A DNA stretch of 10,054 nucleotides from Bacilli bacterium (GTDB taxonomy: Bacteria > Bacillota_I > Bacilli_A > RFN20 > CAG-826). The position numbers and the translations under genes are program-made. Under the pieces are notes generated by a model. That model saw nothing but the letters and a program-made list of their open reading frames with translations. It did not search any database and was not told the origin of the DNA. The stretch is from assembly GCA_016302705.1 (NCBI GenBank), contig JAEDNC010000022.1, positions 1 through 10,054 on the forward strand, given 5' to 3'. Below, one piece after another: positions 1 through 6,661 of the stretch (position 1 is its first letter; every line of letters begins with the position of its first letter).

Positions 1-655
1 CCAAGAAGGAGATGTTTTAGTCTTTACTGCACATGGGCACGATGAAAAACTTGATCTACTTGCAAAGAAAAAAGGATTAATTACTTACGATGCGACATGT
101 TTTAAAGTTCAAGATAACCTTAATAGAATCAAAAAAGAAATCGAAGCGTCTCACCAAGTAATTTATATTGGTCAAAACGGACATAAAGAAGCAAACGCTG
201 CTTTGTCGATTTCCAAGAATGTATCATTATATGATACAAAACTACTAATTAACTACCAATTAATTACTGATAATTCTCCGTTTGTTTTAAATCAAACAAC
301 CCTTAATTTTTATGAATTAGAGAAGTATCACAAAGACATTTTAAGTCACTTTCCAGGCGCTAGAATTATGAATGAGATTTGTAATGCAACACGGCTAAGA
401 CAAGAAGCTATCTTAAAGATAGAAAAAGATACAGACCTGATAGTTATTGTTGGCCACCATAAGTCCAGTAACTCTAACAAGCTTTATGATATTGCTAAAG
501 CAAATTATCCAGATTCTTTAGTGTTAATGGTTAATGATTTAGAAGGCCTTAAGAAGCACGATTTAACAGGCAAAAGAAAAGCCGCTGTTGGATCAGGGGC
601 TTCTACTCCACAATACATTGTGGATGAGATTTATAATTATCTAATTACTTTATAA
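1..655 (+). CDS. ispH: 4-hydroxy-3-methylbut-2-enyl diphosphate reductase IspH/LytB, N-terminus off window
   Basis: Last enzyme of the MEP isoprenoid pathway, a cytosolic 4Fe-4S protein that reduces HMBPP to IPP and DMAPP. The frame is open from base 2 to the TAA at 653-655 (217 visible residues); a downstream TTG is not the start. The fragment aligns without gaps to E. coli numbering with an offset of 63 over the first 60 residues: visible H11, C33 (in DATC), H61 and E63 (in GHKE) match H74, C96, H124 and E126. Further on, QTTL, a second cluster cysteine in NEIC, SSNSNK and GSGAS match the known substrate-binding T, C197, SxN and S positions. About 63 residues, including the first cluster cysteine, lie off the left edge. 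The cluster and substrate residues seen are intact, so it is probably functional. It converges on the nif3-like gene and overlaps it by 11 bases. Confidence 0.96.
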   Translation, partial: QEGDVLVFTAHGHDEKLDLLAKKKGLITYDATCFKVQDNLNRIKKEIEASHQVIYIGQNGHKEANAALSISKNVSLYDTKLLINYQLITDNSPFVLNQTTLNFYELEKYHKDILSHFPGARIMNEICNATRLRQEAILKIEKDTDLIVIVGHHKSSNSNKLYDIAKANYPDSLVLMVNDLEGLKKHDLTGKRKAAVGSGASTPQYIVDEIYNYLITL

Positions 656-1415
656 CGGTTGGTTCGACTTCATGGTTGATAACAACAATTTCAATAGACT
701 CATCTAATTCATGGATGAGTTTTTTCATTGTTGGCATAAAGATTTTTTCAATCTCGTGTGGCATATCTAAGTAATTATACTTAGCGTTAACGATATCTCT
801 TCTTATATGATGAGGTGCATCTCCAGAAACATAGATGTCGTAACCATTATTTTTGGCAATTGGCCAGTTTCCGCTTCCGCCTCCTCCAATAATAGCAACA
901 TTTTTAATTTCTTTCTTCCCTTTATTTATTAATAAAGAGTATTGGACACCAAATGCTTTATTTGCCATTTTAGCAAATTCTTCAGCGCTCATAGAAGATT
1001 CTAATTCTCCTCCACGCATCATAATGTTATCTTCAATGACTTTTACATTCTTCAAATGTAATGCTTCGGCTAAAGCATCGTTCATACCGCCTAAGCCTGT
1101 ATCAAAATTTGTGTGCATCGAATATACAGGAACATTAATTGCGTTTAAGGCATCACATAATTCTTTTTTACTTGGGTCACGTTTAAAAACTCTAGAACGT
1201 AAACCATAGACTAATGGATGATGAGTTAAGACTAAATCTGGTTTCTCTTCTTTGATTTTATCAAATATTTCCCAATCACAGTCTAAACACAAAACAATTT
1301 TTCTAATCTCTTCAGGGAGCTTGCCAGTCATTAAACCAACAAAGTCATGATTCATCTTCGCGTATTTCTTAGGAAATCTCTTACCAAGCTTATTTAACAA
1401 ACTTTTTGTGTTCAT
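645..1415 (-). CDS. Nif3-like / DUF34 dinuclear metal-binding protein, short form
   Basis: Nif3/DUF34 family (YbgI in E. coli, YqfO in B. subtilis): cytosolic proteins with a two-metal site. A GTP cyclohydrolase I type 2 label is widespread in databases, but the true function is unsettled. Visible motifs: THHPL with H65-H66, HTNFD with D105 followed by GGMND, the GSGNWPIA segment (181-188), SGDAPHH (197-203), and near the C-terminus H220-E-I-E223, which fit the family's metal ligands. At 256 residues it matches the short YbgI-type form and lacks the extra central domain that makes Bacillus YqfO about 370 residues. The ATG overlaps the trmK stop as ATGA, and AAGGA lies 13 bases upstream inside trmK, suggesting coupled translation. 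It is the last gene of the minus-strand block; its stop lies inside the 3' end of convergent ispH. Confidence 0.92.
   Translation of the reverse strand: MNTKSLLNKLGKRFPKKYAKMNHDFVGLMTGKLPEEIRKIVLCLDCDWEIFDKIKEEKPDLVLTHHPLVYGLRSRVFKRDPSKKELCDALNAINVPVYSMHTNFDTGLGGMNDALAEALHLKNVKVIEDNIMMRGGELESSMSAEEFAKMANKAFGVQYSLLINKGKKEIKNVAIIGGGGSGNWPIAKNNGYDIYVSGDAPHHIRRDIVNAKYNYLDMPHEIEKIFMPTMKKLIHELDESIEIVVINHEVEPTVIK
696..725 (+). terminator. Candidate intrinsic terminator for ispH, lying inside the antisense nif3-like gene
   Basis: Downstream of the ispH stop the + strand has ACTCATC (698-704) and its exact complement GATGAGT (714-720). The stem can be extended by A-U and G-U pairs on both sides, and TTTTT follows at 721-725. 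Stem plus T-run is the layout of a rho-independent terminator, about 40 bases past the stop codon. The stem is A/U-rich and so weak, and the same bases encode the C-terminal part of the nif3-like protein on the other strand. The call is therefore tentative. Confidence 0.4.
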
Positions 1416-2071
1416 AAAACATCATTAATCCTTTCTTTTTCAGAATTTAGTTTTTTGATTTTGCCATCTGGGATGTCTTTATTTTCAAGAAGTTTATCAA
1501 TCTCTTTGATTCTTGAAATGTATTTAGATTTGAATGTCATTGATTTTTCACTTCTTAAAACTGGTCCAAACTCAATATCAGGATCATCGAGATACATCGC
1601 TTCTCCAGAGATAAATTTTATTATTTCATAATAAACTCCACTCTCATAAACGATATCTTCATCTGCGATAACAAATCCCATTTTTGTAACTTGTTTTCTT
1701 AATTCAGGGATTGCGTTATGTGCGTCTACAATGATTGTGCGGACGTTTTTAAGCTTTCCAGGATTCTTTTTAAGAATATCAATAACATTGAAACCACCCA
1801 TTCCAGCGATAACAACAGTTTCAACATCGCTAGGAAGTTCGCTGATGCCATCCGAAAGCATTGGAACAACTCCTTCGGAGGCATTATTCTCTTCAATCGC
1901 TTTCTTTAATCTATCAAATGGGCCTTTTTTATTTTCAATCGCGTATCCTTTAGAAATCACGCCATTTTGAAAGAGGGAAATTATTAATTTCCCGTGGTCA
2001 CTTCCAACGTCAGCAAGGACGCCACAAGGAACCATATCATAGATGGCTTGAAGTCTCTTAGATAACTTCAT
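1412..2071 (-). CDS. trmK: tRNA (adenine(22)-N1)-methyltransferase TrmK
   Basis: SAM-dependent methyltransferase that makes m1A22 in tRNA. The N-terminal half is a Rossmann-type domain with motif I ADVGSDHGKL (20-29), SDG around 72-74, and the family hallmark IAGMGG (87-92). The C-terminal 45 or so residues are rich in K and E and look helical, like the C-terminal helical domain of Bacillus YqfN. Length (219 aa) is slightly under the usual 230. The start codon shares one base with the rpoD stop (TAATG). AGGAG lies 16 bases upstream, too far for a good ribosome site, so re-initiation after rpoD is likely. It ends in TGA, which overlaps the nif3 start and shows that TGA is a stop here. rpoD-trmK-nif3 is a standard Bacillota order. 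Confidence 0.94.
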   Translation of the reverse strand: MKLSKRLQAIYDMVPCGVLADVGSDHGKLIISLFQNGVISKGYAIENKKGPFDRLKKAIEENNASEGVVPMLSDGISELPSDVETVVIAGMGGFNVIDILKKNPGKLKNVRTIIVDAHNAIPELRKQVTKMGFVIADEDIVYESGVYYEIIKFISGEAMYLDDPDIEFGPVLRSEKSMTFKSKYISRIKEIDKLLENKDIPDGKIKKLNSEKERINDVL

Positions 2072-3339
2072 TATGAGTTACGATAGTCTCCTAATTTCTT
2101 ACGTCTTGTTGGATGTTTAAGCTTTTTAATAGCTTTAGCTTCGATTTGACGAATACGTTCACGAGTAACTCCGAATTCTTTTCCGACTTCTTCAAGAGTT
2201 CTTGGACGATTATCATCTAATCCATAACGGAGTCTTAACACTCTTTCTTCTCTATCAGTTAAATCTTTAAGAATGGAATCGAGTTCTTCTTTAAGGAGTT
2301 TCTTGGTTGTGTAGTCAACAGGAGATTCATTATCTTTATCTTCGATAAAGTCGATTAAATGAGAATCATCTTCTTCACCAATTGGGGTTTCAAATGAAAC
2401 AGGCTCCAAGGCGATTCTTTGAATCTCTCTAATTCTCTTTGCAGAAAGTTCTCCACCCATAGCTTCAGAAATTTCTTCAGCGGTTGGATCTCTGTCTAAA
2501 TCTTGAACGAGTTGACGTTGAACACGTGTCATCTTGTTAATGGTTTCAACCATATGGACTGGAATACGAATGGTACGGGCTTGGTCAGCAATCGCACGTG
2601 TAATCGCTTGACGAATCCACCATGTCGCATAAGTTGAAAACTTAAATCCTTTTGTGTAGTCGAATTTATCAACAGCCTTCATTAAACCTAAGTTACCTTC
2701 TTGAATTAAGTCTAAGAAAAGCATTCCTCTACCGACATAGTGCTTAGCAATGTTAACGACTAAACGTAAGTTTGCGTTGATAAGTCTTTGCTTTGCTTCT
2801 TCATCACCTTGAAGGATTTTAGCAGCAAGTATAGGTTCTTCTTCTGGTTTAAGAAGCTCGTATTTACCAATTTCTTTAAGATAAATCTTAACGGAATCAT
2901 TAACTTTAACATCTCCACCGATAGTAACATCTAAGTGGTCAATATCAAAGTCAAGCTCTTCAGCCTCAGATTCATCTTCTGATTCATAGAAGTCATCATC
3001 AAGATCTTCACTCATTTTACTTTCATCAAAGTCTTCATCGCTTATTTCATCGTCATCTTCTTCATCAACATCTTCAGAAACGACTTCGATTTTTTGGTTG
3101 GCAAAGTATTGAATTAAATCATCAACAACATCATCTTCAAGCTCATAATCGTTAAGAGCGTCATAGATGTCACTTTGATCAAGTGAATCACCGTTGTTCT
3201 TGGCTTTTTTTAAAAGCTTTGCTTCGATTTCAGCAAGAGTCGCTAAAGTATCAGTGTCTCTTTTTTTAGTGACTTTCTTTGCAGTTTTCTTATCGGCACT
3301 TTTAACTGCAGCGCCTTCAGTTTTCTTTGGTCTTCCCAT
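2071..3339 (-). CDS. rpoD: Primary sigma factor RpoD/SigA
   Basis: Housekeeping sigma-70 subunit of RNA polymerase; recognises TTGACA/TATAAT-type promoters, such as the one seen before glyQS. Order in 422 residues: a lysine-rich tail (1-30, 11 K/R), region 1.1 (about 31-86), a very acidic linker (88-133, 28 D/E and a single K), region 1.2 (about 148-180), region 2 (about 187-262, with NLRLVV, DLIQEGN and the TYATWWIRQAI promoter-melting segment), region 3 (about 263-340), and region 4 (about 355-409) with the -35-reading helix-turn-helix TLEEVGKEFGVTRERIRQIE. Conserved regions are intact; the basic tail and acidic linker are longer and more charged than in B. subtilis SigA (371 aa). The ATG has a good ribosome site, AGGGAGA with an 8-base spacer (3348-3354). 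It follows dnaG after 32 bases and touches trmK. Confidence 0.97.
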   Translation of the reverse strand: MGRPKKTEGAAVKSADKKTAKKVTKKRDTDTLATLAEIEAKLLKKAKNNGDSLDQSDIYDALNDYELEDDVVDDLIQYFANQKIEVVSEDVDEEDDDEISDEDFDESKMSEDLDDDFYESEDESEAEELDFDIDHLDVTIGGDVKVNDSVKIYLKEIGKYELLKPEEEPILAAKILQGDEEAKQRLINANLRLVVNIAKHYVGRGMLFLDLIQEGNLGLMKAVDKFDYTKGFKFSTYATWWIRQAITRAIADQARTIRIPVHMVETINKMTRVQRQLVQDLDRDPTAEEISEAMGGELSAKRIREIQRIALEPVSFETPIGEEDDSHLIDFIEDKDNESPVDYTTKKLLKEELDSILKDLTDREERVLRLRYGLDDNRPRTLEEVGKEFGVTRERIRQIEAKAIKKLKHPTRRKKLGDYRNS

Positions 3340-3371
3340 TGTTACATTCTCCCTATTAACAATTGTCAGTT

Positions 3372-5159
3372 TTATTTATTCATTTTTCTTCTTCGGAATT
3401 CCGCGATGATTCTCGCCTGTTCCAATTCTGATTTTCCCTTAAGGGAATTTTCTAATATGTCTTCATCAGTAATACGACTTTTTTCACCATTAATCGTCTC
3501 GAGTAGATTATTGAGTAAATTCTCGTCGCATTTATTTGGATGAGTCTCAAATGCCATTGAAGTGAGATCTTCGATAATTTCATCCTTATTATCAAGGTCA
3601 CTTTCTTCAACTAATACAATTAGTCCGCCTAGATCCATATCATCATGGTTTTCAGCATATTCAACCATGAACATTGCAATCTGGCGATAGATGTCATCAT
3701 AAAATCCACCGATTTTTTGTTCATAGAAGCTCACTGCAGCCTTGTTTTGACTCATTTGGTATAAAAGCTCACGCTCAGCAGTTACAAGCTTCTGGAGAGC
3801 TTCTCTTTCAGGATGGAAGTTTTGGAATAGTTCACGACTAATGCCTTCCCCAGCATTAACGCTTTCCCTAGTTCTTCGCAACAAGTCCCTAATCGATTCA
3901 GCGTCGAACCCTGTAATCTTTTCAAGTTTCCTGAGATAAGTATCTAATTCGATTTGGCTATTAATTCTTAAGAGAACTGGAAGGAACTCTTTAATAAGAG
4001 CTTTCTTTTCTTCGTTTGTCTTAAGAGGATTGCTTCTTAAATAATAATTTAAGGCGAAATCATTATGGTCAACTAGCTTATTGAGATATTCTTCAAGAGC
4101 TTCTTTTCCGTCTTGATTAAGAATCTCATCAGGATCTCTACTACTACCTTGGTTATCGACAACTCGGAATCTAATTCCGTTCTTAGCGAGGACTCTAGCG
4201 ATTTTCATCATCGCAGATTGTCCTGGCAAGTCTCCATCAAGGCAAAGCCTTATTTCAACGTTTAGGCTACGTAAGATTTGAATATGCTCATTAGTAAGAG
4301 CAGTTCCCATAATCGCCACTGCTGCATCAATTCCAATCTTGCCTAAAGCGAATACATCCATGAATCCTTCACATACATATATGTAGCCCTTGAGCTTACA
4401 CGCATCTTTTGCGATATGAATGTTATACAAGTTGTTTGTTTTATGAAACAAATATGTTTCAGGCGTATTCATGTATTTAGCAGAATCATCATTTTTAATA
4501 CGACGAGCACTAAATCCAATGACGTTTCCATCAATATCGCAGATTGGAAAGGTAACACGACCTTCATTCATATCTCGATAATTGGTGTTTGATATCATTC
4601 TCATGACACCGGTTTGTTCAATTGTAACAATTGAGTGTCCTTTTTTTAGCAAGAAGTCGATTGTCGCTTTGCCGTCCTTAGGAGCATAGCCTAATTTGTA
4701 TTTGTTCCTTAAAGAAGCATCGAGGTTTCTTGAATCAAAATATTCAACACCTTCTTTTCCATCGGGTGTGTTAAACGCAAATTGATAATAAAGATTTAAA
4801 TCATATAAGCACTTAAGCAAAGCTTCTTTCTTCTCGTCAACCTTAACAGGCTTAGAAATGGCTTCTAGGCCTTCAGGATGGTAACCAACGATATCAGCAA
4901 CCTTCCTTATAGCGTCTGGGAATGATACGTGTTCAAATTTTTGAACAAAGTTAAAGGCATTACCACCAGTGCCACAAACGAAGCACTTAAAAAACTGCTT
5001 TTCTGGGGAGATGGTTAAAGAAGGATTCGTATCATCGTGGAATGGACATACTGCCTTATAGTTTTTACCTTGCTTAACTAAATTAAGGTAAGAGCCGACG
5101 ACTTTTACGATATCCGCGTGTTTTAAGATGTCTTCTGAAATTAATCCTTTGTATGCCAT
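3372..5159 (-). CDS. dnaG: DNA primase DnaG
   Basis: Makes RNA primers for replication and works with the replicative helicase. Domains in 595 residues: N-terminal CHC2 zinc-binding domain with ligands C38, H41, C59 and C62 (CPFHDD ... FKCFVCG); the RNA-polymerase core with EGRVTFPI (199-206) and the KYMNTPET segment; TOPRIM catalytic residues E264 (VCEGFMD) and D308/D310 (LCLDGD); and a helical C-terminal region from about 440 on, expected to contact the helicase. Length is typical. No Shine-Dalgarno is visible before the ATG; instead the start abuts a small dyad (5159-5173). A start further in would cut the zinc domain, so this start is the sensible one. It lies 42 bases after glyQS with no terminator between, and so is probably co-transcribed with glyQS and rpoD. 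Confidence 0.97.
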   Translation of the reverse strand: MAYKGLISEDILKHADIVKVVGSYLNLVKQGKNYKAVCPFHDDTNPSLTISPEKQFFKCFVCGTGGNAFNFVQKFEHVSFPDAIRKVADIVGYHPEGLEAISKPVKVDEKKEALLKCLYDLNLYYQFAFNTPDGKEGVEYFDSRNLDASLRNKYKLGYAPKDGKATIDFLLKKGHSIVTIEQTGVMRMISNTNYRDMNEGRVTFPICDIDGNVIGFSARRIKNDDSAKYMNTPETYLFHKTNNLYNIHIAKDACKLKGYIYVCEGFMDVFALGKIGIDAAVAIMGTALTNEHIQILRSLNVEIRLCLDGDLPGQSAMMKIARVLAKNGIRFRVVDNQGSSRDPDEILNQDGKEALEEYLNKLVDHNDFALNYYLRSNPLKTNEEKKALIKEFLPVLLRINSQIELDTYLRKLEKITGFDAESIRDLLRRTRESVNAGEGISRELFQNFHPEREALQKLVTAERELLYQMSQNKAAVSFYEQKIGGFYDDIYRQIAMFMVEYAENHDDMDLGGLIVLVEESDLDNKDEIIEDLTSMAFETHPNKCDENLLNNLLETINGEKSRITDEDILENSLKGKSELEQARIIAEFRRRKMNK

Positions 5160-5173
5160 ATAACTTTGTTATA
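5159..5173 (-). repeat. Dyad TATAAC-AAA-GTTATA touching the dnaG start codon
   Basis: On the minus strand TATAAC and GTTATA are exact complements around AAA, and the last A is the first base of the dnaG ATG. In mRNA this could form a 6-bp hairpin exactly where a ribosome site would be expected; no Shine-Dalgarno is present. The pairing is A/U-rich and weak, and its function is unknown. Confidence 0.4.
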
Positions 5174-5177
5174 AAAC

Positions 5178-5204
5178 TACTAATTTATTACTATTTTAAT
5201 ACTA
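5178..5204. repeat. Three TACTA (TAGTA on the minus strand) repeats with 11-base period in the glyQS-dnaG gap
   Basis: TACTA occurs at 5178-5182, 5189-5193 and 5200-5204, exactly 11 bases apart, filling most of the 42-base gap before dnaG. The third copy overlaps the glyQS stop codon. An 11-base period puts the copies on the same face of the helix. The sequence is very A/T-rich, so chance is possible. Confidence 0.45.
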
Positions 5205-6575
5205 ATAGAATAATTTGACATTTAAGTATTTAACGAGCTCAGTGATTGGCATACGAACTTGGTTCATAGTGTCACGATCTCTGATTGTAACTTCGTTATC
5301 TTCAAGTGTTTGGAAGTCAACAGTGATGCAGAATGGAGTACCAACTGCATCTTGACGACGATATCTCTTTCCGATACTTCCAGTATCGTCATAAAGAACT
5401 GGGAAGTATTTAGCGAGCATAGTTTCAAGTTCACGTGCTTTTTCTTCAAGCTTTTTGCTTAATGGAAGAATCGCTGCTTTAATTGGAGCAATAGCAGGAA
5501 CAAGGTGCATAACGATACGTGTATCGTTCTCTCCGACTGTTTCTTCATCATAAGCATTGCATAAGCACATAAGTACTAAACGATCTAGACCAACAGATGG
5601 TTCGATACAATATGGAACATATTTTTCGTTAGTTTCTGGGTCGAGATATTCTAAGCTTTCGCCACTATAAGACATATGTCTTTTTAAGTCGTAATCTGTT
5701 CTATCAGCAATACCCCAAACTTCACCCCATCCAAATGGGAACATGAATTCGATATCAGTTGTTGCTTTAGAGTAGAACGCTAATTCTTCTGGGTCATGGT
5801 CACGATAACGAAGTTTGTCATCGTTAATGCCAAGATCATTAATAAATGATAAGCATTTTTTCTTCCAGTGATTAAACCATTCTAAGTCTGTTCCTGGCTT
5901 GCAGAAGAATTCCATTTCCATTTGGTCAAATTCACGAGTTCTAAAAGTCATTTGACCTGGAGTGATTTCATTACGGAACGCCTTACCGGTATTACAAATA
6001 CCGATAGGTAATTTTCTTCTTGTTGTTCTAAGAACATTTTTAAAGTTCACAAAGACGCCTTGAGCAGTCTCTGGTCTAAGATAAACGGTTGACTTGCTAT
6101 CTTCAGTAACGCCAATATGTGTCTTAAACATCATATTGAATTGACGGATATCGGTAAAATTTTCTGCTCCACAGTTAGGGCAAGCAATATGATTTGTACG
6201 GATATAATCCATCATTTGCTCATTAGTCATTGATGTGACAGGAGCGTCAGGACGAGCAGCTTCAATTAATTGATCAGCTCTAAATCGTTGTTTACATTTT
6301 TTACAATCGATTAATGGATCGTTAAATGTTGCAACGTGTCCAGTTGCTTCCCAAACTTTTGGGTTCATGAGGATAGCTGCGTCAATTCCTACATTAGTAG
6401 GACTTTCTTGCACGAACTTCTTCCACCACATTTTTCTAATGTTGCTTTTAATCTCACTTCCTAAAGGACCATAGTCCCAGGTGTTAGATAAGCCGCCATA
6501 AATTTCACTTCCTTGGAAGTAATAACCGGAAGTAATAAAATGGCTACATAATTTATCAAAACTGTATTCACTCAT
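5202..6575 (-). CDS. glyQS: Glycyl-tRNA synthetase, single-chain (alpha2-type) GlyRS
   Basis: Class II aminoacyl-tRNA synthetase that charges tRNA-Gly. It is the eukaryote/Mollicutes-like homodimeric type, not the two-subunit GlyQ/GlyS found at this locus in B. subtilis. The open frame extends 21 codons further upstream, but the start is placed at 6575 because TGGAGG lies 9 bases before it and the protein then begins with the family's N-terminal segment (SGYYFQGSEIYGG). This gives 457 aa, the usual size. Visible: a CxxC...CxxC pair (C91, C94, C132, C135), consistent with the zinc site of this type; motif 2 around 199-224 (FRNEITPGQMTFRTREFDQ); motif 3 with EPSVGLDRL (about 345-355); and a C-terminal anticodon-binding domain that ends the protein. 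It has its own promoter 30-60 bases upstream and probably heads a glyQS-dnaG-rpoD-trmK-nif3 transcript. Confidence 0.96.
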   Translation of the reverse strand: MSEYSFDKLCSHFITSGYYFQGSEIYGGLSNTWDYGPLGSEIKSNIRKMWWKKFVQESPTNVGIDAAILMNPKVWEATGHVATFNDPLIDCKKCKQRFRADQLIEAARPDAPVTSMTNEQMMDYIRTNHIACPNCGAENFTDIRQFNMMFKTHIGVTEDSKSTVYLRPETAQGVFVNFKNVLRTTRRKLPIGICNTGKAFRNEITPGQMTFRTREFDQMEMEFFCKPGTDLEWFNHWKKKCLSFINDLGINDDKLRYRDHDPEELAFYSKATTDIEFMFPFGWGEVWGIADRTDYDLKRHMSYSGESLEYLDPETNEKYVPYCIEPSVGLDRLVLMCLCNAYDEETVGENDTRIVMHLVPAIAPIKAAILPLSKKLEEKARELETMLAKYFPVLYDDTGSIGKRYRRQDAVGTPFCITVDFQTLEDNEVTIRDRDTMNQVRMPITELVKYLNVKLFY

Positions 6576-6584
6576 TGTGAAATA

Positions 6585-6590
6585 CCTCCA
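6585..6590 (-). promoter_or_regulatory. Ribosome binding site that sets the glyQS start
   Basis: The minus strand reads TGGAGG, then 9 bases, then ATG at 6575-6573. It is among the strongest Shine-Dalgarno sites in the window. The earlier in-frame ATG at 6638 has no such site and lies upstream of the promoter -35 box, so a transcript from that promoter would not contain it. Confidence 0.85.
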
Positions 6591-6606
6591 ATAATGCACG
6601 TGAAAA

Positions 6607-6635
6607 AGAATATCGTGACCTATGTTGTTTGTCAA
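6607..6635 (-). promoter_or_regulatory. Sigma-A-type promoter for glyQS
   Basis: On the minus strand a perfect -35 box TTGACA (6635-6630), a 17-base spacer and a -10 box TATTCT (6612-6607, 4 of 6 matches) lie in the recO-glyQS gap. An A-run upstream of the -35 (6656-6651) resembles an UP element. Transcription should start near 6600, leaving a leader of about 25 bases before the glyQS ATG. A short dyad, ACACT-CAT-AGTGT (6637-6649), lies just upstream of the -35 box and could be a protein site. Confidence 0.75.
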
Positions 6636-6661
6636 CACACTATGAGTGTATTTTTTATAAA

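Noticed and set aside
203..205. TTG as the start of a 150-residue protein
   Set aside because: The frame continues to the left edge with clear IspH motifs (DATC, GHKE), so this is internal to ispH.
853..1209. 118-codon open frame on the + strand opposite the nif3-like gene
   Set aside because: It is antisense to a well-conserved protein, has no ribosome site of note and shows no recognisable domain; the same holds for the other short frames opposite or within real genes.
3340..3371. CTGACA and TGTAAC with 17-base spacing as an rpoD promoter
   Set aside because: The -10 would overlap the rpoD ribosome site, so the transcript would start past the ATG and lack that site.
4435..4460. Overlapping hairpins TTTGTTT/AAACAAA and GAAACA/TGTTTC in dnaG
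   Set aside because: They lie within conserved primase coding sequence, are A/T-rich and short, and look like chance.
5160..5201. TATAAC before dnaG as a -10 box
   Set aside because: No acceptable -35 box is found at 16-18 bases upstream.
6636..6638. ATG at 6638 as the glyQS start
   Set aside because: It lies upstream of the promoter -35 box and has no ribosome site; the ATG at 6575 has TGGAGG at 9 bases and begins with the family's N-terminus.
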